Shown here: positions 44,588 to 54,029 of the stretch, one piece after another
Layout: the number at the start of each line of letters is the position of its first letter
How positions within the stretch are numbered: position 1 is the first letter of the stretch
NCBI GenBank assembly: GCA_963668535.1
Contig: OY764867.1
Span: 2,746,854 to 2,810,853, forward strand
Length of the DNA: 64,000 nucleotides
Origin: F22 sp963668535
GTDB taxonomy: Bacteria; Bacteroidota; Bacteroidia; Bacteroidales; Bacteroidaceae
Direction of reading: 5' to 3'
Notes under the pieces: generated by a model
The model's database searches: none
Told to the model about the DNA's origin: nothing
Seen by the model: the letters and a program-made list of their open reading frames with translations, nothing else
Position numbers and translations under genes: made by a program

Positions 44588-45784
44588 ATGAAAAACAGAT
44601 CCATCGTATTGCTAGGAGCCTCCAAGCCCCATGAAAAGCTATACACAAAAGCCCACGAATTAGGGCTAACGACCCACTGCATAGCCTGGTCCCAAGGTGC
44701 CTATTGCAAAGATCTTGCGGACTACTACTGCGATATATCCATTCAAGATAAAAAAGAAGTACTCAACTATTGTCAAACCCACCAAGTGGATGCTATATTA
44801 AGCAACGCCCTTGAGATGGCCATGCCTACTGTAGCCTATGTCAACGACCATTTGCATCTACCAGGAGTATCTGGCAGTTTAGTTGCCACATGCGTCAACA
44901 AACACCTTACCCACCAAGTTGTAGCCAGCACCCACACATGTAGGCGTCCCGCCTATTGGCACCTCGGTTCACACGATCAAGTGCCATCCCTCCCACTCCC
45001 TGTCATCGTCAAGCCAGTCGATGCCAGCAGAAGCATAGGCATACAAGTAGTGCATGACAGCGCTACCCTATCCGACGCTATCGCTTCAGCCAGAGCCGCT
45101 TCCACCTCAGGAGACATCATCATAGAAGAGTATTTAGAAGGATGGCAAGTCGAAGTCGACACCCTTAGTTACCACGGGCAACATCAAGTCATCGTCATGA
45201 CCGATATGAAGATGGATAAAGGCGCACGTATCACCGATATCGCCCACCATCAGCCCAGTCAACTACCAGAACCTATACAAAACAAGTTACGTGACACCAC
45301 CCTACAGATATTAGATGCCATGGGCGTTACAGACAACGCTTGTTTTTTAGAATTTATAATTACCCCCGATGCCACCATTTATTTTATAGAGATGGCCGTC
45401 AATGGCGGCGGTGGAGGACTCACCTACCACCTCGCCGAACGAACTACAGGCTATGACCTCATAGGCCATATGATACGTGTCGCTTTAGGCGATTCGCCTG
45501 CACCATATGATGGACACATACAGCACTACACGGGTATCTTTTATGAAACCGCCCTCACCCCTTGGATCTCCCAAGTCATCAAAGACCATCACGATGCCCC
45601 CTGGATGACCGCCTACGAGTACTACGCTCGCACCGACCCACGAGGACGCAGTGGACACTTTATGTATTGCACCGACACCCAAGTTGAGCAACAAGAACTG
45701 ATCTCATTGGTGCAAACATACGCAGAGAAAACATCAAACTTTAAAACGAAATACTATGAACATCCTATTAACTTCAGCAGGTAG
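44588..45784 (+). CDS. ATP-grasp ligase (first of a pair)
   Basis: A 398-residue ATP-grasp enzyme of the carbamoyl-phosphate-synthase/biotin-carboxylase fold. N-terminal Rossmann part RSIVLLGASKPHEKLYTKA; ATP-binding Lys in LPVIVKPVDASRSIGIQVV; IIIEEYLEGWQVEVDTL; metal-binding end FLEFIITPDATIYFIEMAVNGGGGG. The last ~70 residues form a small extra domain. ATP-grasp enzymes join a carboxylate to an amine or thiol via an acyl phosphate, so in this locus it may add an amino acid or make a modified sugar acid. Substrates are unknown. It overlaps the second ATP-grasp gene by 29 bp and is divergent from the transferase operon. Confidence 0.82.
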   Translation: MKNRSIVLLGASKPHEKLYTKAHELGLTTHCIAWSQGAYCKDLADYYCDISIQDKKEVLNYCQTHQVDAILSNALEMAMPTVAYVNDHLHLPGVSGSLVATCVNKHLTHQVVASTHTCRRPAYWHLGSHDQVPSLPLPVIVKPVDASRSIGIQVVHDSATLSDAIASARAASTSGDIIIEEYLEGWQVEVDTLSYHGQHQVIVMTDMKMDKGARITDIAHHQPSQLPEPIQNKLRDTTLQILDAMGVTDNACFLEFIITPDATIYFIEMAVNGGGGGLTYHLAERTTGYDLIGHMIRVALGDSPAPYDGHIQHYTGIFYETALTPWISQVIKDHHDAPWMTAYEYYARTDPRGRSGHFMYCTDTQVEQQELISLVQTYAEKTSNFKTKYYEHPINFSR

Positions 45785-46775
45785 ACGAGCCTATATCGTC
45801 GACTACTTCAAAGCAGCAGTACAGCCATACAATGGACATGTATTCTGTAGCAACAGCGAATACTCCATCGCACTTGAACGAGCAGATGATTACTGCATCA
45901 CCCCTATCATATATTCCGATGAGTATATTCCCACCTTATTGAAATTTTGTCAAGAACATCAAGTTCAATTACTCCTATCCTTATTTGACATAGACCTTCT
46001 AGTATTGGCTAGAAACCGCGAACGATTTGCCGAGATTGGGGTAACCGTAGTTATCGGCAACCCCGATTTTATCGAGATATGCAATGACAAATGGCTCACC
46101 TACCAATTTGCTCTTCAATATGGCATTCGTGCCCCCCAATCATTCTTGAGTGTAGACGACGTGCTTCAAGCAATAGCCCGCCAAGAAGTACAGTTTCCCA
46201 TCATCATCAAACCACGTTGGGGAATGGCTTCTCTATTCATCTATCGTGTAGACAATGAAGAAGAACTGCGTGTACTAGCCGACAAAAGCACGAAAGAGAT
46301 CTTCAATTCTTACTTAAAGTACGAATCCTCGCTCACACACGATCAGCCACTGATCTTTCAGGAGATTATACACCATCAAGAATACGGTATCGATGTCGTC
46401 AATGACCTCCACCGCAATTATATAGGCGTATGTCCTAAAAGCAAGCTGCGAATGCGCTCAGGTGAAACCGATTTAGGTCAAACCGCCCCTCCGGCACAGT
46501 TTGAAGCCTTTGCCCGCAAGCTATCGACGCTAGCCAACCACCAAGGCATTCTATCGGTCGATTGCTTCACAGATGGCACCGACTTTTGGCTATTAGAAAT
46601 GAACTGCCGCATATCAGGTCACTACCCATTAAGTCATCTAGCAGGCTTTCATTATCCAGAGATTCTTTTAGAAGACTATGCCACTGGCCATATAGATCCT
46701 AAACGGCTACAATTTAATGAAGGTCTCTATATCACCAAAGACCTGATACCTACCGTATTGAAACAAGGATACTAA
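45756..46775 (+). CDS. ATP-grasp ligase (second of a pair)
   Basis: A 339-residue ATP-grasp protein of the CarB-like type often found in polysaccharide loci. It starts MNILLTSAGRRAYIVDYFK (the hallmark of this subfamily), FDIDLLVLARNRERF, CNDKWLTYQFALQYG, the ATP Lys in FPIIIKPRWGMASLFIY, FQEIIHHQEYGIDVVND, and the metal end DFWLLEMNCRISGHYP (E-x-N-x-R). The 29-bp overlap with the first ATP-grasp gene suggests coupled translation and perhaps a joint product. Function inferred only at the level of amide/ester ligation. Confidence 0.85.
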   Translation: MNILLTSAGRRAYIVDYFKAAVQPYNGHVFCSNSEYSIALERADDYCITPIIYSDEYIPTLLKFCQEHQVQLLLSLFDIDLLVLARNRERFAEIGVTVVIGNPDFIEICNDKWLTYQFALQYGIRAPQSFLSVDDVLQAIARQEVQFPIIIKPRWGMASLFIYRVDNEEELRVLADKSTKEIFNSYLKYESSLTHDQPLIFQEIIHHQEYGIDVVNDLHRNYIGVCPKSKLRMRSGETDLGQTAPPAQFEAFARKLSTLANHQGILSVDCFTDGTDFWLLEMNCRISGHYPLSHLAGFHYPEILLEDYATGHIDPKRLQFNEGLYITKDLIPTVLKQGY

Positions 46776-46788
46776 CAATCATTTTTAT

Positions 46789-46823
46789 AGAGGATGTGTC
46801 GCGTCACTAGCATCACATCCTCT
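46789..46823. terminator. Bidirectional terminator between ATP-grasp and wzx
   Basis: A 10-bp stem (AGAGGATGTG/CACATCCTCT) followed on the + strand by TTTCTTTTTTCTT. The right arm covers the last codons of the flippase gene. Confidence 0.7.
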
Positions 46824-48264
46824 TTCTTTTTTCTTCAATCAATTGCTTCACAAAAGCGACTTCTTTAGTATGCATCACTAGATGACATGCAATATATCCC
46901 AACATACCGACCACAATATCCGAGAATAACACCACCCATACATTGCTCCATTGTATCATCCAATGCCATCCCACAATACAAACCACCATCCATAGGCAAG
47001 CCACAATGATCCCCTTAAGCTCATTGATCTGCTTCCAAAATCCCAGTTGCATCAACTTATCAGAATAGTACATATTAACCACCAAACTAACTACTGAAGC
47101 CACCACCAGTCCATAACACACATACAGAATATTTCCCAGAGACATCGTCACCAATAAGATACCTATACCAATCGTTTTCTTGATGACTTCCACTTTTAAA
47201 AATAAATCGGTTCTCCCCTTGACCTCCAGTAAACTCAAGTTGACCACATGCAAAGGCAGCCACATACTCGACAGACACAATACCTGCAACAACGGAATTA
47301 CAGGTGCCCACTTCTCCGTAATCATAGCAATAACGAGTGGTCTAGCCACACAAGCCAATCCCACCATAGCAGGAAACACCACCGCCGAAGCCAACCTCAA
47401 GAAAATGATGTATTTTTTCTTCAGTTCCCCCTCATCCTCTTTCACTTTACTGAGTATAGGAAACACCACCCGTTGCATAGTTCCCATTAAAGAATTAGCA
47501 GGCAACCCCGTAAAATGCTTTGCCCTCGAGAAATACCCCAATATTTGAGGCGCAAATATTTTACCGATAAACAAAGTGTACACATTCTGATATACCGTAT
47601 TGATCAGTCCCGAAGCCAGCAATTTAGACCCATAATGAAACAACCTATTGAAAGCCGCCTTATCAAATCGCCCTTTGGGCCACCACGCACACAAGATCCA
47701 GAACAACAGACACCTCATAGCCGACTGTACAATAGCCTGTACAGCGATACACCAAGCCCCCATACCACGATACGCCATATACACAGCCACACCACCAGCC
47801 ACAACCACAGAAACCAAAGAGACTACCGCCTGCCTTTTAAAATCCAACTGAATTGTCAACATCGCCTGCTGCACGATACACAACGAATTACAAATGAAGA
47901 CCACCCCCATAGCTTGAGCGATAGGCGCCAATAACGCCACATTATAGAATCGAGCAATGGCCCCTGCCCCTATATATAAGAGCACAAATGCCACCACCCC
48001 GACCACCACATTAAAAATAAATGTCGTGGTATAGTCATTTTCAGTACAGCTATTTTTTTGGATCAATGCCCTAGAGAACCCGCTATCAATAAACGTTTGC
48101 CCAACTGCCAAGAACACCGCCAACAAGGCAATAATCCCATAATCCTCAGGCATTAGCAATCTAGCCAGTACAATTTGCAAGACAAACTGCACCCCCTGAG
48201 TGGCAAATCGTTCAATGCCACTCCACACCATACCACTCAATGCTTTAGTCTTTAGCGATGTCAT
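46813..48264 (-). CDS. wzx: Wzx-type polysaccharide flippase
   Basis: A 483-residue member of the PST/MOP family with about 14 helices. It starts LKTKALSGMVWSGIERFATQGVQFVLQIVLARLLMPEDYGIIALL and has GFSRALIQKNSCTENDYTTTF and SRAKHFTGLPANSLMGTMQRVVFPILSKV, all typical of the Wzx/MviN-like exporters in Bacteroides capsule loci. It would flip the undecaprenyl-linked repeat from the cytoplasmic to the periplasmic face. It has its own promoter and lies apart from the transferase operon. The stop codon falls inside the terminator hairpin. Confidence 0.92.
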   Translation of the reverse strand: MTSLKTKALSGMVWSGIERFATQGVQFVLQIVLARLLMPEDYGIIALLAVFLAVGQTFIDSGFSRALIQKNSCTENDYTTTFIFNVVVGVVAFVLLYIGAGAIARFYNVALLAPIAQAMGVVFICNSLCIVQQAMLTIQLDFKRQAVVSLVSVVVAGGVAVYMAYRGMGAWCIAVQAIVQSAMRCLLFWILCAWWPKGRFDKAAFNRLFHYGSKLLASGLINTVYQNVYTLFIGKIFAPQILGYFSRAKHFTGLPANSLMGTMQRVVFPILSKVKEDEGELKKKYIIFLRLASAVVFPAMVGLACVARPLVIAMITEKWAPVIPLLQVLCLSSMWLPLHVVNLSLLEVKGRTDLFLKVEVIKKTIGIGILLVTMSLGNILYVCYGLVVASVVSLVVNMYYSDKLMQLGFWKQINELKGIIVACLWMVVCIVGWHWMIQWSNVWVVLFSDIVVGMLGYIACHLVMHTKEVAFVKQLIEEKRKRM

Positions 48265-48365
48265 TCTTATTTCTTTTTACGTAATTCCTTTGTCTATACA
48301 AGCAAGTTACCACATCCACGCCTTATATTAACTATTATTTTAACATAAACACGTCGATTGTTTTA

Positions 48366-48373
48366 CAAATATA
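48366..48373 (-). promoter_or_regulatory. Promoter -7 box, wzx
   Basis: The reverse strand has TATATTTG with TTTG 19 bp upstream (48396-48393); the leader is ~95 nt. Confidence 0.65.
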
Positions 48374-48471
48374 TACATTATCGGACTAAAATCAAACAAT
48401 AAGCACAAAAGCATAAAAATATTTTCTGTAATTTTTATTTGCATTTAACTTTCCTATCCCAATATAATTAT

Positions 48472-48479
48472 TAACTTTG
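48472..48479 (+). promoter_or_regulatory. Promoter -7 box, GT4 gene
   Basis: TAACTTTG, 66 bp before the glycosyltransferase ATG; the -33 element is unclear. Confidence 0.5.
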
Positions 48480-48544
48480 CTCCGCTACATGAAAATAATG
48501 ACCTTAAAAGGACACTAAAAGACCTTTATCTTACTTACACCGAT

Positions 48545-49627
48545 ATGAAAGTTATGTACACACGCGGCGAGAATGTCGCAAACGTTTTGTGCCCTGCTAC
48601 ACTACTTGCACAAGAGTTGCAAGCCGCAGGGATTGGAGTATCTATGATAGCTCCTAGTTTTCAAGAGAATTTACTCGATTCTTCATGGAAAAGATTGCGC
48701 AGTTATCGCAGTCCAGAGATTTACGACATCTACCACGCACAAAGTATCGACCGCTGGTCTTTATCCACTTGTCATACCAACGCCCAGCACGCCCACAAGC
48801 CCTATATGATTTCGCTCAATGGCATGCTCGATCCCAAACACCTCAACCATCTATCCTTTATTCAACATCTCGAATATCAGATACTTATCCGTAAGCGCTT
48901 ACAGGAAGCCACCTGTGTGCATGTCACCAGCGAGAGCGAACTGCGCCATTTTAGACAATTAGGATTTACTAACCCCGTTTGTCTTATCCCCAATCCAATC
49001 GAGATCAACCCCCTATCAGAAACCCATACAGACAATACCTTCCGTATCGGTTTCTCTGGCCTCATACATCCCGAAAAGCATATCGAACGCATCTTCTATA
49101 GCGTACATTCACTATTGAAAGTGCTCCCCGCTATGTCTATCAAGCGCCCCATCGAAGTCCTCATTATAGGCAGCTACGAAGGCGCCTATATCCTCAATCT
49201 TCAAGATGAAGTGAAGCGCCTAGGCATCAGTTCTCACGTGCGCTTCGTTGGCGATATAGAAGGTCCAGAAAAAGATGAAGCCCTATCCAGCTGCAGCATA
49301 CTCGTCATGCCCAACGCCCATGAGAATTCCTCCCGTCATCTTCTCGAAGGTCTCGTTCGCGGCATACCTTGTATTGGCACCCAAGGTTCCCCTAGTCACA
49401 GCCTTGATGTCAACTGCTGCGGCTGGACTATCGAACCCAACCAGAGTTCGCTCAACAAAGCCCTCCTAGACGCCTACCACACCCCCAATAGCTACCTCAA
49501 GCTGATGGGGCAAAATGGCCGTCAATTGGTCGAGCGAGAATACTCCGCTCGCGCCATAGCCAAGCAATTAAAAAGCGTCTATACATGGCTTCTAGGAGGC
49601 GAAAAGCCCCTAGGCATCGTCTGGTAG
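48545..49627 (+). CDS. Family 4 glycosyltransferase (fourth)
   Basis: A 360-residue GT-B enzyme. Seen: KPYMISLNGMLDPKHLNHLSF, VTSESELRHFRQLGFTNPVCLIPNPIE, FRIGFSGLIHPEKHIERIF, VLIIGSYEGAY, and SCSILVMPNAHENSSRHLLEGLVRGIPCIG, where the usual E-x7-E is degenerate but recognisable (ENSSRHLLE). It ends the polysaccharide locus on the right. Codon third positions are C-rich, like the rest of the + strand here. It may be needed for the same glycan, but is transcribed alone. Confidence 0.88.
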   Translation: MKVMYTRGENVANVLCPATLLAQELQAAGIGVSMIAPSFQENLLDSSWKRLRSYRSPEIYDIYHAQSIDRWSLSTCHTNAQHAHKPYMISLNGMLDPKHLNHLSFIQHLEYQILIRKRLQEATCVHVTSESELRHFRQLGFTNPVCLIPNPIEINPLSETHTDNTFRIGFSGLIHPEKHIERIFYSVHSLLKVLPAMSIKRPIEVLIIGSYEGAYILNLQDEVKRLGISSHVRFVGDIEGPEKDEALSSCSILVMPNAHENSSRHLLEGLVRGIPCIGTQGSPSHSLDVNCCGWTIEPNQSSLNKALLDAYHTPNSYLKLMGQNGRQLVEREYSARAIAKQLKSVYTWLLGGEKPLGIVW

Positions 49628-49664
49628 GGACCCCAATGCATTTGCATATCTCAAAAAAAATCCG

Positions 49665-49672
49665 TATATTTG
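49665..49672 (+). promoter_or_regulatory. Promoter -7 box, porin-ABC operon
   Basis: TATATTTG with TTTG at 49641-49644, spacer 20 bp. The transcript would have a leader of about 175 nt before the porin start, long enough for leader control; no known riboswitch motif is seen in it. Confidence 0.6.
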
Positions 49673-49856
49673 CATCAAACTTACAGATAGGGACCGTGTG
49701 TGCATACTCATATTTTACCTATAAATTAATGTCCTTGCCTTTATTTTCACTGCATATCATATGGACATTTTGCACCACATCGTAAGATTATTTTTTTCTT
49801 ATTGATAGTATCATAGTAGATACATGTCAAGTCCCATTAATCCTTAATTATATTAT

Positions 49857-51002
49857 ATGTATAGAAGCAAAAAAATAGCATTTTTGCTCCTTGCCTGCGC
49901 ATATGCAGGCTTTGGCACAATGCTACATGCAAGCGAAGAAGAAAAACCAGAAGTAAAAATCGGAGGAGCCCTACGCTTTTCCTACAGCTATTCAGACTGG
50001 CAAGACAACACCGAAAAACGCGGTGGTGATTTTGTCTACGACGTTTTCCGTCTCAATGTCAATGCTAAGTACAAAAACATCTCCCTACACACCGACGCCC
50101 GCTACTATGCCGATTCTTTCGGCGGCTTTATGCTTAAATACGGCTACGCATCATTTCATATAGACGACCAACAGCGCGTCGACGTAGGTCTGGTTCCCGT
50201 TCCCTTCGGTATCAAACCCTATACAGCCAACAACTTCTACTTCAACCTTCCCTACTACATCGGTCTAGAAGACGACGCCGATACCGGTATAGGATACAGC
50301 TACACCGGCAACCACTGGGCCTTTCGCGGCGTATTTTTTAAGAATTCCGACCTACAAAGTTCGGGCGACAAATCCGAAATCAGCGGAGCCCGCTACGGAT
50401 ACGACGTCGCAGGCGCCAATCGTGAAACCAACACCATCAACCTGCAAGGCCTCTATCGTTGGGGCACAAAGACCAAGCAAGAGCTAGGTCTATCCCTTCA
50501 ATATGGTGGTCTCTACAACCTCGACACCGAAGACATGGGGCATCAGACAGCTGTCGCCCTACACTATACCGCCCAGTACAAACGCTGGCATCTTATGACC
50601 GAATATTTCTACTATAAGATGGATCCTAAAAATGCCGAAGGTACGTCCAACGACTACATCACCATGACCGCCTTCAATGGTCCATACCACGTAGCTACCG
50701 AAGGTCAAGGCCTCACCGCCTGCCTGAGCTACGCCATCCCAGTAAAGTCCAAATTCCTGAGCGAAATCAAAGTCTATAATGACTTCAGCATGCTCGACAA
50801 ACTCAAAGACGGCTACAAAGATAGCTACCAGAACGTCCTCGGCTGCCAGCTCACCATGGGCCCTATCTACACCTATGTAGACTACTTAATAGCCAAACGT
50901 CACGCCTGGCTGGGTGGCGATTGGACCGATTCCTTCGCCCAAGGCGGCGATAATGGCGACTGGAACACCCGCCTAAATATCAACATCGGCTACTACTTCT
51001 AA
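49857..51002 (+). CDS. Outer-membrane porin in an osmolyte-transport operon
   Basis: A 381-residue beta-barrel protein. Signal peptide ~1-25 (KKIAFLLLACAYAGFGTMLHA), then an alternating beta-strand pattern with turn motifs (IGGALRFSYSYSDW, RLNVNAKYKNISLHTDARYYAD, VDVGLVPVPFGIKPYT) and a C-terminal aromatic residue (NTRLNINIGYYF), as in OprO/P-like porins. It lies 27 bp ahead of a betaine/proline-type ABC importer, so it likely lets the same solute cross the outer membrane. The substrate is inferred from context only. It is a porin-type barrel without TonB box or plug. Confidence 0.82.
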   Translation: MYRSKKIAFLLLACAYAGFGTMLHASEEEKPEVKIGGALRFSYSYSDWQDNTEKRGGDFVYDVFRLNVNAKYKNISLHTDARYYADSFGGFMLKYGYASFHIDDQQRVDVGLVPVPFGIKPYTANNFYFNLPYYIGLEDDADTGIGYSYTGNHWAFRGVFFKNSDLQSSGDKSEISGARYGYDVAGANRETNTINLQGLYRWGTKTKQELGLSLQYGGLYNLDTEDMGHQTAVALHYTAQYKRWHLMTEYFYYKMDPKNAEGTSNDYITMTAFNGPYHVATEGQGLTACLSYAIPVKSKFLSEIKVYNDFSMLDKLKDGYKDSYQNVLGCQLTMGPIYTYVDYLIAKRHAWLGGDWTDSFAQGGDNGDWNTRLNINIGYYF

Positions 51003-51029
51003 AGCAAACCAGAAAGTAAAACGAAACAT

Positions 51030-52256
51030 ATGAATAAAATAGACATTCAAAATTTGCATCTCATCTTTGGTCCTAAAAAGAAAAAGGCCATGCAGATGCT
51101 TCAAGCAGGAAAAAGCAAAGAAGAGATTCTTCGCGAAACAGATTGCACCATCGCCGTCAAGAACGCCAACTTCCAGATCGAAGAAGGCGAAATCTTTGTG
51201 CTGATGGGCCTATCAGGAAGTGGTAAATCCACCCTCCTACGTTGTCTCAATCGCCTGATCAACCCCACCACGGGCAAGATCCTATGCAACGGTAAAGACA
51301 TCGCCACTCTCAACGAGGAAGAATTATTGAAAGTACGCCGCAAAGAATTTGCCATGGTCTTTCAAAACTTCGGTCTCCTTCCCCACCGCACCGTTGTCGA
51401 TAACATCGCCTTCGGTTTAGAGCTCCAAGGCGTCGACAAAGCCGATCGCCACCGCATCGCCCTAGATAGCATGGAAGTCGTTGGACTCAAAGGCTACGAA
51501 CACAAGATGTGCAACGAACTCTCAGGCGGTATGCAACAGCGCGTCGGGCTAGCCCGTGCACTCGCCAACGACCCCGAAGTACTTCTTATGGACGAAGCCT
51601 TCTCGGCCCTCGACCCATTGATTCGTGTACAGATGCAAGACGAACTCCTTGAACTACAAAGTAAACTCAAGAAAACCATCGTCTTCATCACCCACGACCT
51701 CAGCGAAGCCATCAAACTAGGCGACCGCATCGCCATCATGAAAGACGGTGAGATTGTACAAATCGGAACTTCCGAAGACATCCTCACCTCGCCCGCCAAC
51801 GACTACGTCGAACGCTTCGTCGAACACGTCGACCGCGGTAGCATCGTCACCGCCGAATCAGTGATGATCAACAAGCCTCTCGTGGCCCGCATCTATAAAG
51901 AAGGTACCGAAGTCATCATCCGCAAGATGAAAGAAAAGACCATCAGTACCATCCCAGCTATCGACAACGATGGTCAACTCATCGGCGAACTTCGTCTTAG
52001 CGACCTAGTCAAGCTTCGTCGTCAAGGCATCCACTCAGCCATAGATGTGCTCTGTACCGACTATCACTCCGTGACCCCCGATACCGTACTCGAAGATATC
52101 TTGCCTATTGTCACCAAGACCAATACCCCGATTTGGGTAGTCGACGAAAACCGCAAATTTTACGGCAAGATCCCATTATCGTCTCTTATCGTGGAATTAA
52201 CTGGGAAAGACAACGAAGAAATAGACGAAATCATTAAAAACGCCAAAGAATTATGA
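51030..52256 (+). CDS. proV: Glycine betaine/proline ABC importer, ATPase subunit with CBS domains
   Basis: A 408-residue OpuAA/ProV-type ATPase. Seen: the ProV-specific lead segment KKKAMQMLQAGKSKEEILRETDCTIAVKNA, Walker A GLSGSGKST, the Q-loop MVFQNFGLLPHRTV, signature LSGGMQQRVGLARALA, Walker B VLLMDEAFSALDP and the switch His in VFITHDLSEAIKLG. Residues ~280-400 hold two CBS domains (MKEKTISTIPAIDNDGQLIG), which in OpuA sense ionic strength. It energises uptake of compatible solutes under high osmolarity. The gene overlaps the permease gene by 4 bp. Confidence 0.95.
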   Translation: MNKIDIQNLHLIFGPKKKKAMQMLQAGKSKEEILRETDCTIAVKNANFQIEEGEIFVLMGLSGSGKSTLLRCLNRLINPTTGKILCNGKDIATLNEEELLKVRRKEFAMVFQNFGLLPHRTVVDNIAFGLELQGVDKADRHRIALDSMEVVGLKGYEHKMCNELSGGMQQRVGLARALANDPEVLLMDEAFSALDPLIRVQMQDELLELQSKLKKTIVFITHDLSEAIKLGDRIAIMKDGEIVQIGTSEDILTSPANDYVERFVEHVDRGSIVTAESVMINKPLVARIYKEGTEVIIRKMKEKTISTIPAIDNDGQLIGELRLSDLVKLRRQGIHSAIDVLCTDYHSVTPDTVLEDILPIVTKTNTPIWVVDENRKFYGKIPLSSLIVELTGKDNEEIDEIIKNAKEL

Positions 52257-53092
52257 TCAATTTACACATAGGAGACTATATAGAAACCGCCATCGACTGG
52301 CTCACCACCCACGGTGCCGGCTTCTTTGACTTTATCAACGATATTATAGGCGGTTTTATAGAAGGCCTACAAAACGTCCTTCTATTTCTCCCCTACTACA
52401 TTTTTATCCCCCTTATAGCCGCTTTAGCTTGGTGGAAGGTGGGTCGCAATATGGCCATCTTTACCGTTCTCGGCCTCCTGCTTATATGTAGCATGGACCT
52501 CTGGGAACCTACCATGATGACCCTCGCCCTCGTGCTTTCATCTAGTTTTATGGCCCTACTATTTGGTATCCCCATCGGCATCTGGGCTGCCAATTACAAA
52601 CGCGTGTACAAATTCTTGCGTCCAGTCCTCGACTTGATGCAAACCATGCCCGCCTTTGTCTACCTTATTCCAGCCGTACTCTTCTTCGGACTTGGAGTCG
52701 TACCAGGTGCCTTCGCAACCATTATCTTTGCGATGCCCCCAGTGATTCGTTTGACCATCCTCGGTATCAAAAATGTACCCAAAAGCATCATCGAAGCCGC
52801 CCTATCCTACGGAGCGACCAAGCGCCAGATGCTCTTTAAAGTACAGCTACCCCTTGCCCGAGGTACCATCATGACCGGTATCAACCAAACCATGATGCTC
52901 TCGCTATCCATGGTCGTAATATCCGCCATGATTTCCGCAGGAGGTCTAGGAGAGATCGTCCTTAAAGGGATCTCCCAGATGAAAATCGGAATGGGATTTG
53001 AGGGCGGTATCGCCGTGGTGATCCTAGCCATCATCCTCGACCGCATCACCCAAGGCATCGCCCAAACAGCAGGAACAAAGAAAAACAAATAA
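52253..53092 (+). CDS. proW: Glycine betaine/proline ABC importer, permease
   Basis: A 279-residue inner-membrane permease of the OpuAB/ProW type with about 7 helices. N-terminal DWLTTHGAGFFDFINDIIGGFIEGLQNVLLFLPYYIFI; the EAA loop is EAALSYGATKRQMLFKVQLPLARGTIMTGINQTMML, which docks on the ATPase; then GLGEIVLKGISQMKIGMGFEGGIAVV. Forms a homodimer with two copies of the ATPase. Overlaps proV by 4 bp, and the binding protein follows after 20 bp. Confidence 0.95.
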   Translation: MINLHIGDYIETAIDWLTTHGAGFFDFINDIIGGFIEGLQNVLLFLPYYIFIPLIAALAWWKVGRNMAIFTVLGLLLICSMDLWEPTMMTLALVLSSSFMALLFGIPIGIWAANYKRVYKFLRPVLDLMQTMPAFVYLIPAVLFFGLGVVPGAFATIIFAMPPVIRLTILGIKNVPKSIIEAALSYGATKRQMLFKVQLPLARGTIMTGINQTMMLSLSMVVISAMISAGGLGEIVLKGISQMKIGMGFEGGIAVVILAIILDRITQGIAQTAGTKKNK

Positions 53093-53112
53093 TACATTAA
53101 ACATACAGAACA

Positions 53113-53982
53113 ATGAAGACAATGAAGACAATGAAAAAAAGAATGACCTGGCTCTCCGTACTTCTCGTTGGCCTACTGATGAGCGCCTGCGGAGGTCATA
53201 GCAACAAACGAGAGATCAAGATCGCCTATGTCAACTGGGAAGAAAGCATCGCCATGAGCAATGTTGCCAAGACCATCCTCGAATCAGAAGGCTACAAAGT
53301 AACCCTTATGAATGCCGATATCGCCCCCGTATTTGCCTCGCTATCTCGCAAGAGAGCCGATGTATTTACCAACGTATGGCTTCCAAAGATGCACAAAAAC
53401 TACATGGATAAATATGGCGATAAACTCGAAAAGCTCAACGTCAATTACAGCAACGGACGCATCGGCCTCGTCGTACCCCAATACATGGACATCGACTCCA
53501 TCTCCCAACTGCCATCCGTAGCCCAAGCAGTCAACAGCCAGATCGTCGGCATCGACCCAGGAGCAGGCGCCATGAAAGCCGCCGACAATGCCATCACCAC
53601 CTACAAGCTAGATGGCTTCAAACTCCTCACAGCCAGCGAACCAGCCATGACCGCCAGTTTGAAGAAAGCCTACGAAGCCCACAAACCCATCGTCGTTGTC
53701 GGCTGGACCCCCCACTGGATGTTCGACCGCTATAAATTGAAGTTCCTCGTCGATCCCGAATTCGTCATGGGCAAAGTCGAAAACATCGAAACCTACGCCT
53801 GGAAAGGCTACGCTGCCAAAGACCCATATGCAGCTGCCTTCTTCGGCAACATTAAGTACACCGATGCAACCATCGCCAGCCTCATGAGCACCTTCAAGAA
53901 GTTTGACAAACCCGAAGATGCCGCCAAAGCATGGATCCAAGCTCACCAAGAACTAGTTAACTCTTGGATACCTGCCCACTAA
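53113..53982 (+). CDS. proX: Glycine betaine/proline-type binding lipoprotein
   Basis: A 289-residue OpuAC/ProX-type substrate-binding lipoprotein. Lipobox LLMSACGG with the lipidated Cys at ~26. Mature domain: REIKIAYVNWEESIAMSNVAKTILESEGYKV, FTNVWLPKMHKNYMDKY, GIDPGAGAMKAADNAI, and the ligand-pocket aromatic segment VVGWTPHWMFDRYKLKFL. The Trp residues (VNWEE, NVWLP, GWTPHWM) supply the aromatic box for a quaternary amine, so glycine betaine or a relative is likely. The N-terminus has three in-frame ATG codons in a 9-bp repeat (53113, 53122, 53131), so the exact start is open. Confidence 0.93.
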   Translation: MKTMKTMKKRMTWLSVLLVGLLMSACGGHSNKREIKIAYVNWEESIAMSNVAKTILESEGYKVTLMNADIAPVFASLSRKRADVFTNVWLPKMHKNYMDKYGDKLEKLNVNYSNGRIGLVVPQYMDIDSISQLPSVAQAVNSQIVGIDPGAGAMKAADNAITTYKLDGFKLLTASEPAMTASLKKAYEAHKPIVVVGWTPHWMFDRYKLKFLVDPEFVMGKVENIETYAWKGYAAKDPYAAAFFGNIKYTDATIASLMSTFKKFDKPEDAAKAWIQAHQELVNSWIPAH

Positions 53983-54029
53983 TCAAGATTGTATAGGATG
54001 ACGACTCATCCACAATTAGTTATATGCAT

